Assembly: GCA_041395745.1 (NCBI GenBank)
Contig: JAWKZV010000002.1
Span: 558,001-622,000, forward strand
Direction of reading: 5' to 3'
DNA from: Porticoccus sp041395745
Lineage (GTDB): Bacteria; Pseudomonadota; Gammaproteobacteria; Pseudomonadales; Porticoccaceae
DNA length: 64,000 nt
The stretch's first letter is position 1; every line of letters starts with the position of its first letter. The position numbers and the translations under genes were made by a program. The notes beneath the pieces were generated by a model. It worked only from the letters and a program-made list of their open reading frames with translations, was not told where the DNA came from and made no database searches. Positions 25,539 through 32,650 of the stretch are shown one piece after another.

Positions 25539-25972
25539 TGCTGACAACGATTAAACGAAGTGCTCTGGTGATGTATTCCGCCGAGCAGATGTTCGATCTG
25601 GTCAATGATGTGGCCAGTTATCCTTTATATATGGAAGGTTGTGTGGGCGCCGAGGTGCTGGAGTCCAGCGACGATATCATGGTTGCCCGGCTGGACCTGA
25701 AGAAGGGTGCTGTGGGCTACAGCTTTACTACCAGCAATACCCTGTATCGTCCGGAGCGCATTGCCATGTATCTGCATGAGGGACCGTTCCGAAAGTTGTC
25801 CGGTGAATGGAGCTTCAAGGCGCTGACAGAGTCGGCCTGCAAGGTGATGCTTGATCTGGAATTTGAATTCAACAGCCTGTCCGTTGGTCTGGCTTCCGGC
25901 AGTTTGTTCTCCTCAGTGGCAAACAACCTGGTGGATTCCCTGTCGCGGCGGGCTCAGGAGGTTTACGGTTGA
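25538..25972 (+). CDS. ratA: RatA-family START-domain protein (COQ10-like)
   Basis: A 144-residue polyketide cyclase/START-like protein of the Coq10/RatA group. The start region AEQMFDLVNDVASYPLYMEGC is diagnostic. The eukaryotic relative binds ubiquinone; E. coli RatA was described as an inhibitor of 70S ribosome association, so the function in bacteria is disputed. It is translationally coupled to the transporter upstream and to the RnfH-family gene downstream. Confidence 0.9.
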   Translation: MLTTIKRSALVMYSAEQMFDLVNDVASYPLYMEGCVGAEVLESSDDIMVARLDLKKGAVGYSFTTSNTLYRPERIAMYLHEGPFRKLSGEWSFKALTESACKVMLDLEFEFNSLSVGLASGSLFSSVANNLVDSLSRRAQEVYG

Positions 25973-26286
25973 TGAAAGACGTGGAGTTGATCACGGTAGA
26001 GGTGGCCTACGCGCTGCCGCAGCGCCAGCAATTGACAACCCTGCAGGTAGCGCCTGGCACCACTGCTTACGAGGCCGTGGAGCAGTCGGGTATTGTCCAG
26101 CAGTTTCCCGAGATCGATCTGGAGACTGTAAAGATGGGTATTTTTGGTCAGGCTCTAGGGACCAAGGGGCTCAAGCCGCCGAAAGAGCATGTGTTACAGG
26201 CTGGGGACAGGGTCGAGATCTATCGGCCACTGATTGCCGATCCGAAGGAAGTGCGCAAGCGTCGTGCGGAAAAGGCCAGGGTATAA
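25972..26286 (+). CDS. RnfH/RatB-family ubiquitin-fold protein
   Basis: A 104-residue protein with the beta-grasp pattern of the RnfH family (VELITVEVAYALPQRQQ start, VEIYRPLIADPKEVRKRRA end). The ATG at 25972 is chosen because it follows aggagg at proper spacing and shares one base with the ratA stop; the TTG just before is less likely. ratA-ratB is a conserved gene pair near smpB and bamE in gammaproteobacteria. Molecular role uncertain. Confidence 0.9.
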   Translation: MKDVELITVEVAYALPQRQQLTTLQVAPGTTAYEAVEQSGIVQQFPEIDLETVKMGIFGQALGTKGLKPPKEHVLQAGDRVEIYRPLIADPKEVRKRRAEKARV

Positions 26287-26343
26287 AATGACAAAAGGCC
26301 GGGTGTATTCGGGAGTCCAGGAGTTGTCCGGACTTTGGCGTCT

Positions 26344-26796
26344 TTACTCGGCTTCAGCTTCGTTTGCGGTTTCTTCCGCTGTTTTTTCGCCCGCCAATTC
26401 GGCACCGCTATCAGTAGTGGTGGGCGGAGGTGTCATGTAGGACGGAATGAAGTCACCTTTGAAACCCACCAGCTTGTCATCTTCGAAGAAGATGGAGACG
26501 CGTTCCCGCACTTCCTCTCCCTCACCGGGTACCAGGCTGTAATAGTAATCCCAACGGTTTTCATTGAAGGTGTCTGCGACCAGCGGAGTGCCCATGATGA
26601 AGCGTACCTGGGACTTGGTCATGCCCGGTTTCAACTGGTCGATCATTTCCTGGGTGATGACGTTGCCCTGCTGTATATCGAACTTGTGAATGCTGGGCAG
26701 GCGGGGCATGCTGAAGCTGGGCATCGAAATCCCGGAGCACCCGGTCAGAGACAGCGACAGGGCAAGGCAACAGGTCATTCGTGCAGTAAAGCGCAT
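26344..26796 (-). CDS. bamE: Outer-membrane assembly lipoprotein BamE (SmpA)
   Basis: A 150-residue lipoprotein of the BAM complex that helps insert beta-barrel proteins. The lipobox LTGC puts the lipidated cysteine at residue 20. The BamE fold motifs are QGNVITQEMIDQLKPGMTKSQVRFIMGTP and NRWDYYYSL. A Glu/Ala/Thr-rich acidic tail of about 30 residues follows the domain, longer than in E. coli. It is divergent from fur and convergent with ratB. Confidence 0.96.
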   Translation of the reverse strand: MRFTARMTCCLALSLSLTGCSGISMPSFSMPRLPSIHKFDIQQGNVITQEMIDQLKPGMTKSQVRFIMGTPLVADTFNENRWDYYYSLVPGEGEEVRERVSIFFEDDKLVGFKGDFIPSYMTPPPTTTDSGAELAGEKTAEETANEAEAE

Positions 26797-26870
26797 TATG
26801 GGGTTCCAGTCATTTCAGCGAACGGCGATAATACCGAATCCATCCTGTGTATAGAAGGGGCGTTACCGGA

Positions 26871-27278
26871 ATGAACGACGAAAACCGCGAATTGCGAAAA
26901 GCCGGGCTGAAAGTCACGGTTCCGCGCCTGAAAATCCTGCAACTCCTTGAAGAAAGTGGCGAACGTCACATGAGTGCCGAGGACGTTTACCGCAAGATGC
27001 TGGAGACTGGAGATGACGTCAGTATAGCCACCGTCTACCGCGTGCTGACCCAGTTTGAAAGTGCTGGACTGATCACCCGTCACAACTTTGACAATGGTCC
27101 TGCCGTGTATGAAATCGACCGCGGCGAACACCACGATCACATGGTCAACGTGGATACCGGCAAGGTGATTGAATTCCACAGTGACGAAATCGAGAAACTG
27201 CAGAAGCAGATTGCGGATAAGTTGGGCTACGAACTGGTCGGCCACAATCTGGTGCTGTACGTCAAAGCAAAAAAGTAA
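26871..27278 (+). CDS. fur: Ferric uptake regulator Fur
   Basis: A 135-residue iron-responsive repressor. A winged helix (about residues 10-80, with SIATVYRVLTQFESAGLI) is followed by the dimerisation/metal domain with GEHHDHMVNVDTGKVIEF. The CxxC pair of E. coli Fur is absent, as is common in Pseudomonas-type Fur. The start is the ATG giving MNDENRELRK; eight upstream codons are not supported. bamE-fur divergence is conserved in gammaproteobacteria. It is the likely regulator of bfd in this window. Confidence 0.96.
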   Translation: MNDENRELRKAGLKVTVPRLKILQLLEESGERHMSAEDVYRKMLETGDDVSIATVYRVLTQFESAGLITRHNFDNGPAVYEIDRGEHHDHMVNVDTGKVIEFHSDEIEKLQKQIADKLGYELVGHNLVLYVKAKK

Positions 27279-27293
27279 TTCTCACAAGCAGGG

Positions 27294-28514
27294 CTAACTG
27301 TAGCTCTGAATCTGGTTTCGGCCACCTTCCTTGGCCCGGTACATGGCACTGTCGGCGGCTTTCAGAACACCTTCAAAATGCAGGGCATCTTCGGAGTCTG
27401 CCACTCCCATACTCACGGTGACGCGAATATTCCCTTCCCGGCGGGAAGCCCCCCGTTTGCGCTCTCCGGTTTTTTGGAGTCGAGGGCGGCTCTTCTTGTC
27501 CCGGGTTGCCATGTCGTAATCGGCAACAGTGCGGCGCAGGTCCTCCAGAAAGTTGAGCACCTGGGATGACTGCCTGCCGCGAAACAGCAGGCAGAATTCC
27601 TCACCGCCATAGCGGTAGGCCTTTCCCCCACCGGCAACCTTGCGCAGTTTGGATGCGACGGCTTTCAGCACCTGATCACCCACGTCGTGTCCATAGTTGT
27701 CATTGATCTTCTTGAAGTGGTCCACGTCCACCATGGCCAGTGAGTAGTGGCTGCCCATGTTGCGCATATCTCTGAGCAGTGCCCTCCGGTTAGCAATCTG
27801 GGTCAGTTCGTCCCGGTATACCAGATTGAGCAGGCTGTGGGTCTGATTGACCATCAGCAGTAACCCCGCTGCCGAAAACATGATGGCGGAGATGTGAGGC
27901 GCCCCGAACCAGCTCATGGTGATAAAGCCGAACAGAATGCAGCCCGGCAGGCTCGTGTCCAGTTGTTCATGCATCAGCAGCGGCAGGGCTATGCCGAGGG
28001 GGAAAGACAGCAGGAACAGCAAGCCCGCGAAAGTAGATACCCTCAGCCCCATGAACTCCGACTCCCCCAGACCCGGCAGCAGTTTCGCCAGCCACATGGG
28101 TTGCCACTGGAACAGGCTGATGACGATGAGGACGAAAATGGAGATAAAAGCCACGAGTACCAGAAAACCAGGGTGGCGCCAGCCGGTATCCGGCAGGATC
28201 ATGAACAGGGTCAACAGCAGTGGCAGGCAAATGGATAAGATACTGAAAATCTGCCCGGCCGGTTCCGTGTTGAGAGGGGCCTGCAGAAACTGGTCGATAA
28301 TCCAGTAGCCGACTAGCATGGTTGTTGCTGCTCCGAGATCTCGCGACCGATTGGCCAGTATCGCCATGAAGCCGGCTAGCCCACACATGATAAAGGGGAG
28401 TTGGTCCAGCGTGGCCAGTTGTTCCGTTTGCAACCTCGGTAGTTGCCAGTAGGTGGTGAGTGCCAGGAGCAGGCAAAACAGCGGCGGCAGAAGGCGGATG
28501 ATAGTTTGCGACAT
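27294..28514 (-). CDS. Membrane-bound GGDEF diguanylate cyclase
   Basis: A 406-residue protein with about seven hydrophobic helices in the first 225 residues and a C-terminal GGDEF domain (about 230-406). The active motif is RYGGEEFCLLF. There is no RxxD five residues upstream, so the usual inhibitory I-site is absent. An Arg/Lys-rich insertion (around residues 345-370) interrupts the domain after the active site, between helices, which is unusual but frame-neutral. The sensor part matches no family I recognise. It ends 15 bases from the fur 3' end, convergent. Confidence 0.88.
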   Translation of the reverse strand: MSQTIIRLLPPLFCLLLALTTYWQLPRLQTEQLATLDQLPFIMCGLAGFMAILANRSRDLGAATTMLVGYWIIDQFLQAPLNTEPAGQIFSILSICLPLLLTLFMILPDTGWRHPGFLVLVAFISIFVLIVISLFQWQPMWLAKLLPGLGESEFMGLRVSTFAGLLFLLSFPLGIALPLLMHEQLDTSLPGCILFGFITMSWFGAPHISAIMFSAAGLLLMVNQTHSLLNLVYRDELTQIANRRALLRDMRNMGSHYSLAMVDVDHFKKINDNYGHDVGDQVLKAVASKLRKVAGGGKAYRYGGEEFCLLFRGRQSSQVLNFLEDLRRTVADYDMATRDKKSRPRLQKTGERKRGASRREGNIRVTVSMGVADSEDALHFEGVLKAADSAMYRAKEGGRNQIQSYS

Positions 28515-28661
28515 AACTAACTGATTCTGAACGCCTTCATGGCAGGATTTGGAATAGTCTAAGGGCTAGTGCGAAAGCCGTAAATAGCTGGACGATTTGG
28601 GACGATATGGTGTTCGTAGTGGGAGATCAACGGTTTTGTGGGAAATAGGCGGGACACGAGC

Positions 28662-29471
28662 ATGAATAACCGCAAATGGTGGCTAATCGGGTGGTGGTTA
28701 TCAGTCCTGCCGGCAATGGGTTGGAGTGATGAGTTTTGCCTGCTGCTGGCTGAGAACTACCACGAACAGCTGTACTGCGAATTGCGGGGAATGGGGCAGG
28801 GGGGTGATCTACCACCACTGCTGGATTTCCGTCGCAATGACAGCATGACCCAGGCGTTGATACTGAAACGACCTGCCGCCCGGGTGGGTATCGACGTTGT
28901 GTTGCCTAAATTGCCGCCTCGGATTCTGCCAGTCCCGGCAGTACCGGAGAAGCGATTGGACGTTCAATCGCCAGCGTCAGCCGAATCGCCGCGGGGCAAC
29001 CTGACCTGTCGCCTTGAGGGGGTGGAGTTACATTGTGGCGCTGATCGCTACCGCCTGGTGGGCAATCGCAACAATCGCCATTTGGCGGATGGGGTGCTCG
29101 ATAGCGATAACAGAATGGACATTCCGGCGCTGCCAGATGGTCGTGAAAAACCGCAGGGTCTAGGGGTATACCTGGTGCGCGCCTATCGCCAGTATCTGGA
29201 AAAAATGATGGAAATTGGCCTTGGCGGTTCTACGTTTTCCTACCGGAAATTCGTTTACCTGTTTGAGGATGTCACTGCCAGGGGGCTGGATTTCAGCGGG
29301 CGCTTCGAGACCATGTTTGGCTTTCTCAAACAGGACAAGCGGCGGCTGTCAGTCAGTGAACAGCTGCCGGATATTTCGCGCTTGTCACCGGATACGTGTG
29401 AGCAGCTGGATCAGACACTGGCTGTTTGCGACGCTGGTCGCAAGAATTACCTTTTCAGGCGGGCCGACTAG
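28662..29471 (+). CDS. Exported protein of unknown function
   Basis: A 269-residue protein I do not recognise. A signal peptide is clear (MNNRKWWLIGWWLSVLPAMGWS, about 22 residues). The mature protein has about six cysteines in pairs (FCLLLAENYHEQLYCEL; LTCRLEGVELHCG; DTCEQLDQTLAVCD), which suggests disulfides in the periplasm, a proline-rich linker near residues 85-110 and a mixed C-terminal domain. The ATG at 28662 is preferred to the earlier in-frame GTG because the signal peptide starts there. It is convergent with the next minus-strand unknown. Confidence 0.72.
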   Translation: MNNRKWWLIGWWLSVLPAMGWSDEFCLLLAENYHEQLYCELRGMGQGGDLPPLLDFRRNDSMTQALILKRPAARVGIDVVLPKLPPRILPVPAVPEKRLDVQSPASAESPRGNLTCRLEGVELHCGADRYRLVGNRNNRHLADGVLDSDNRMDIPALPDGREKPQGLGVYLVRAYRQYLEKMMEIGLGGSTFSYRKFVYLFEDVTARGLDFSGRFETMFGFLKQDKRRLSVSEQLPDISRLSPDTCEQLDQTLAVCDAGRKNYLFRRAD

Positions 29472-29477
29472 CAGGGG

Positions 29478-29855
29478 CTAGTCGATCCGTTCAACGGGGC
29501 CGTGTTCGATAACCCTGGAGGGTTTAGCCGTCAGCACGCGGCAGGCTGCCAGCAGATTGAAGAGCGCATTGCCCATATGTTGCTCCGCCATGGCCAGTTC
29601 CCGGGCTGCAATCATTTCCCGCTCCTGGTTGCTCAGGTTGGCAGGGTCACCGCCCAGTTCATAGTCGATGCGGGACATGACCTGGTCCATTGCGGTCTGC
29701 ATATCCTCCCGAGAGTGGTACATGTCGCTGGAAAAATTTTTCATCAACAGGGGGAGGTCGCGTACAGCCTGTACAGTGGCCTTGGTGTTGCGAATGGCCA
29801 GCCGGGTGGGAAGCATGGAGATATTGAAGCCTGCCGAAAACAGTTCACGAATCAT
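29478..29855 (-). CDS. Conserved small protein of unknown function
   Basis: A 125-residue helical protein without signal peptide or recognisable domain. The first third is amphipathic (MIRELFSAGFNISMLPTRLA), which could be a membrane-surface anchor, and the middle has two long helices rich in Met and Glu (REDMQTAMDQVMSRIDYELG). The coding pattern is normal for the genome. It ends six bases from the end of the convergent exported-protein gene. I have no basis for a function. Confidence 0.62.
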   Translation of the reverse strand: MIRELFSAGFNISMLPTRLAIRNTKATVQAVRDLPLLMKNFSSDMYHSREDMQTAMDQVMSRIDYELGGDPANLSNQEREMIAARELAMAEQHMGNALFNLLAACRVLTAKPSRVIEHGPVERID

Positions 29856-29960
29856 CTGAGTACTCTTTTCTGTGAATCAATCGGAAGGTCTAAAAGTATA
29901 GCAAAGCGGGACTGTCGTCGAGTGCTGAAAGGCATACGAAGAGAAAGGAAGGGAAGAGAA

Positions 29961-29991
29961 ACCCCGCTGACGCAATCCGAGCCAGCGGGGT
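29961..29991 (-). terminator. Terminator-like hairpin after the 34-residue membrane protein
   Basis: A perfect 9-bp stem accccgctg/cagcggggt, loop 13 bases, followed on the minus strand by tttctcttcc. It ends the recN/small-protein transcription unit. Confidence 0.6.
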
Positions 29992-29998
29992 CCGGGTA

Positions 29999-30103
29999 TC
30001 AGCCAATATTCATGGCGACGACAATCAGCAGGAACATCACTCCGACGCCACCTAAAACCAGTTTGCCTACTTTACCCAAGGTTGCAGTATCTTCTGCCAG
30101 CAT
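29999..30103 (-). CDS. Small single-span membrane protein, 34 residues
   Basis: A short open frame of 35 codons encodes MLAEDTATLGKVGKLVLGGV followed by GVMFLLIVVAMNIG. Residues 14-32 form one hydrophobic helix with a glycine face, and the polar N terminus carries Glu, Asp and Lys. A perfect Shine-Dalgarno (aggaggt) lies eight bases before the ATG, and a terminator follows eight bases after the stop. It sits 70 bases downstream of recN on the same strand and could be cotranscribed. I do not recognise the family. Its ribosome site is buried in a hairpin (next entry). Real translation is likely but not proven. Confidence 0.66.
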   Translation of the reverse strand: MLAEDTATLGKVGKLVLGGVGVMFLLIVVAMNIG

Positions 30104-30111
30104 TGTTATCT

Positions 30112-30131
30112 ACCTCCTGAAAAAAGGAGGT
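30112..30131 (-). promoter_or_regulatory. Hairpin sequestering the Shine-Dalgarno of the 34-residue protein
   Basis: In the minus-strand transcript, acctcct pairs perfectly with aggaggt across a six-base U/C loop. The second arm is the complete Shine-Dalgarno, so translation should need the hairpin to be opened by temperature, a trans factor or a ribosome arriving from recN. Confidence 0.65.
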
Positions 30132-30172
30132 GAAAGAATAGAAGTCCTGAAGCCGGTAGGAGTTGATCCAGA

Positions 30173-31855
30173 TCAATTGGGCTGACTGGCCAGCAGCAGC
30201 ATTTCCCGGGCGTGGTCGAGGGTAGTGTCCGTTATGGTGGCGCCTCCGAGCATGCGTGCGATTTCATTGACCCGCTCGGCTTCCTGCAAACGCTGAATGT
30301 CGCTGTGTGCCGAGTGCTCGCCAGTCTGTTTGCTGACCCGTAGTTGGTGGTGAGCACAGGCGGCCACCTGGGGTTGGTGGGTGACACAAATCACCTGGCC
30401 CCGTTCGCCCAGTTCACGTAGCAGCCTGCCCACCACATCAGCGGTAGCACCGCCAATACCCACATCCACCTCGTCGAAGACCAGGGTGGCGATGGCGGAG
30501 TGGCGGGCGGCAATAACCTGAATGGCCAGGCTGATTCGCGACAGTTCACCACCGGAAGCGATTCTGGCCAGTGGCTTCGGCACTTCCCCGGGATTGGTGG
30601 CAATCAGGAATTCGATAGTTTCCAGGCCCTGGGCGGCGGGCTTTTCGGTAGGTAGTGGACTCAATTCCACCACAAAGCGCGCCCCTTTCATGGCCAGTGC
30701 GGCAAATTGCTGTTCTACCAGCGCAGCCAGTTCGGTCGCGGCCTGCTGCCGCACATTGCTCAGCTCCGTGGCATGCTCAAGATATTGGCTGTAGTACTGG
30801 TCTACTTGCTGTTGCAGTGCCTCGAGGTTCTCGGCGCCGCCGGTGAGGTTGTCCAGTTCGGCCTGAAGCTCGGCCTGTTTTTCCAGCAATTGCTCCGGCA
30901 CGATGCGGTGCTTGCGGGCCAGTTGGTAGATGGCGCTGAGGCGCTCCTCGATTTGCTGCAACTGCTCGGGGTCCAGCTCAAAGCTGTCCAGGTGGTGGTG
31001 AATCTCGCGACCGGCTTCTTCCACTTCGATCAGAGCGCTGTTGAGCAGTTTTTCCGCTTCCAGCAGTGCCGTCGGTTTGTTGGACATGGCCGACAGTAAC
31101 TGCATGGCCCGGTTGAGACCATCCTGCAGGTTGAACTCCTCGCCCTCGCTGCACAGCTCAAGTAGGGTGTGACTGTCCTTGAGAATGGCTTCGGCATTGG
31201 CCAACAACTGCTGCTGTTGTTCCAGTTGTTCCAACTCTCCTTCCCCGAGGGCTAGCCGGGCCAGCTCCTCCAGCTGAAAACCCAGTAGTGCCTTGCGGGC
31301 TTCCTGCTCATCACTGGCGTTGGTGAGGCGTTGCCACTGCTGCTGGGCCTGGGACCATTTTCGATGTAGTTCGCGAACATCGTCGGAGAGTTGGGCGCAG
31401 CCAGCAAAGTCATCGACGATTTTGCGGTGGTTCTCCTTGCGCAGCAGGGACTGGTGCTCGTGCTGGCTGTGGATGTCGATCAGCATTTCCCCCAACTCGC
31501 GCAACTGCTGCATAGTGGCGGGCTGGCCATTGATGTAGCCGCGGGAGCGGCCCTCCCGGGTCAGTACCCGGCGCAGCAGGCAGTCGCTGTCGTCACCGGG
31601 AAAATCATTTTCCTGCAACCAATCTGAGGCCAGTAGAGCGTTGCTGATATCGAACAGCGCGGAGACTTCTGCCTTGTCCTTTCCCAGTCGAATGCGATCG
31701 CTGTCGGCGCGGTCTCCCAGTGCCATGGCCAGTGCATCGAGGACCAGGGATTTACCGGCACCGGTTTCCCCGGTAAGAGCTGTCATGCCAGAACTGAAGT
31801 CCACTTCGAGGGACTCTACCAGGGTGAAATTGTTGACCGTGAGGCAGATGAGCAA
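30173..31855 (-). CDS. recN: DNA repair protein RecN
   Basis: A 560-residue SMC-like ATPase acting in double-strand-break repair. It has Walker A ALTGETGAGKSLVLDAL (about residues 26-42), two long coiled coils, and the C-terminal ABC signature ASGGELSRISLAIQVIA with Walker B TLVFDEVDVGIGG. Length fits E. coli (553). recN/grpE divergence is a conserved gammaproteobacterial arrangement. In many bacteria recN is under LexA control; upstream there is only a half match (ctgtatac at 31898-31905, minus), so SOS control is not shown. Confidence 0.97.
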   Translation of the reverse strand: MLICLTVNNFTLVESLEVDFSSGMTALTGETGAGKSLVLDALAMALGDRADSDRIRLGKDKAEVSALFDISNALLASDWLQENDFPGDDSDCLLRRVLTREGRSRGYINGQPATMQQLRELGEMLIDIHSQHEHQSLLRKENHRKIVDDFAGCAQLSDDVRELHRKWSQAQQQWQRLTNASDEQEARKALLGFQLEELARLALGEGELEQLEQQQQLLANAEAILKDSHTLLELCSEGEEFNLQDGLNRAMQLLSAMSNKPTALLEAEKLLNSALIEVEEAGREIHHHLDSFELDPEQLQQIEERLSAIYQLARKHRIVPEQLLEKQAELQAELDNLTGGAENLEALQQQVDQYYSQYLEHATELSNVRQQAATELAALVEQQFAALAMKGARFVVELSPLPTEKPAAQGLETIEFLIATNPGEVPKPLARIASGGELSRISLAIQVIAARHSAIATLVFDEVDVGIGGATADVVGRLLRELGERGQVICVTHQPQVAACAHHQLRVSKQTGEHSAHSDIQRLQEAERVNEIARMLGGATITDTTLDHAREMLLLASQPN

Positions 31856-31925
31856 GGGGTTACCGGGCCGTGGGCGGCGAATGGATGATGGCTAATGGTA
31901 TACAGATTTTTTCGGTGCGTCTGCC

Positions 31926-31953
31926 CTTGAAACCCCCGTATGAGGCCCAATAT
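31926..31953 (+). promoter_or_regulatory. Sigma32-type heat-shock promoter for grpE-dnaK-dnaJ
   Basis: A -35 cttgaaa (31926-31932) and a -10 cccaatat (31946-31953) are separated by 13 bases, close to the RpoH consensus CTTGAAA-N13/17-CCCCATNT. It lies 37 bases before the grpE start, in the recN-grpE divergent region. Confidence 0.8.
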
Positions 31954-31989
31954 AGGCGGTGAATCAAAGTCCAGAAGGGGGATTGTTGC

Positions 31990-32574
31990 GTGTCAACTGA
32001 AGAACAGAACCCGCAGGTGCCGGAACAGCAGGCCCAGCAGCCTGAACAGGGCGCGGCGGAACAGCCTGAACAGGTTTCCAGCGAAGCCAGCGTGGAGCAG
32101 GATATGGAGCAAATGGTCGCTGACCTGGCATCCGCGAAGGAACAGGTGCTGCGCACCCAGGCGGAAATGCAGAACCTGCGCCGTCGCCTGGAGCGGGACG
32201 TGGAAAATGCCCACAAGTACGCGCTGGAAAAATTTGTCGGTGAGCTGCTGCCGGTAGTGGACAATCTGGAGCGCGCCATTCAGGCGATTGATGAAACCAA
32301 CGATGAATTCAAGGCGGTAGGTGAAGGCATCGAGCTGACCCTGAAGAGCTTTCAGGATGTGCTGGGTCGCTTCAAAGTGGCGGAGGTGGACCCCAAGGGT
32401 GAACCCTTCGACCCGGAGCTGCACCAGGCCATGAGCATGCTGGAATTGCAGGAAGTGCAGCCCAACACCGTCATCGACGTCTTTCAGAAAGGCTACACCC
32501 TCAACGGTCGTTTGGTGCGCCCCGCCATGGTGGTGGTCGCCAAACCCTCAGCGAAAAAAGAGGGTGAGGGTTGA
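31990..32574 (+). CDS. grpE: Nucleotide exchange factor GrpE
   Basis: A 194-residue cochaperone that releases ADP from DnaK. It has a Glu/Gln-rich disordered N terminus (residues 1-45), a long dimeric coiled coil (about 45-90; LRRRLERDVENAHKYALEKF), and the C-terminal beta domain with PFDPELHQAMSM. The GTG start is accepted because of its position and the family N-terminal style; no in-frame ATG is available before the domain. It is the first gene of the heat-shock operon and has the sigma32-like promoter. Confidence 0.96.
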   Translation: MSTEEQNPQVPEQQAQQPEQGAAEQPEQVSSEASVEQDMEQMVADLASAKEQVLRTQAEMQNLRRRLERDVENAHKYALEKFVGELLPVVDNLERAIQAIDETNDEFKAVGEGIELTLKSFQDVLGRFKVAEVDPKGEPFDPELHQAMSMLELQEVQPNTVIDVFQKGYTLNGRLVRPAMVVVAKPSAKKEGEG

Positions 32575-32650
32575 AATCCCGAAAAGCGGGCCAATATAGA
32601 CAACCAGAAACCAGTTTTTAACTAATTGAGTTAGTCCGGAGAATCAAAAA

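Noticed and set aside
31898..31905. LexA-box half site (ctgtatac on the minus strand) upstream of recN
   Set aside because: Only the left half of the consensus matches (about 9 of 16 positions), so SOS control is not supported.
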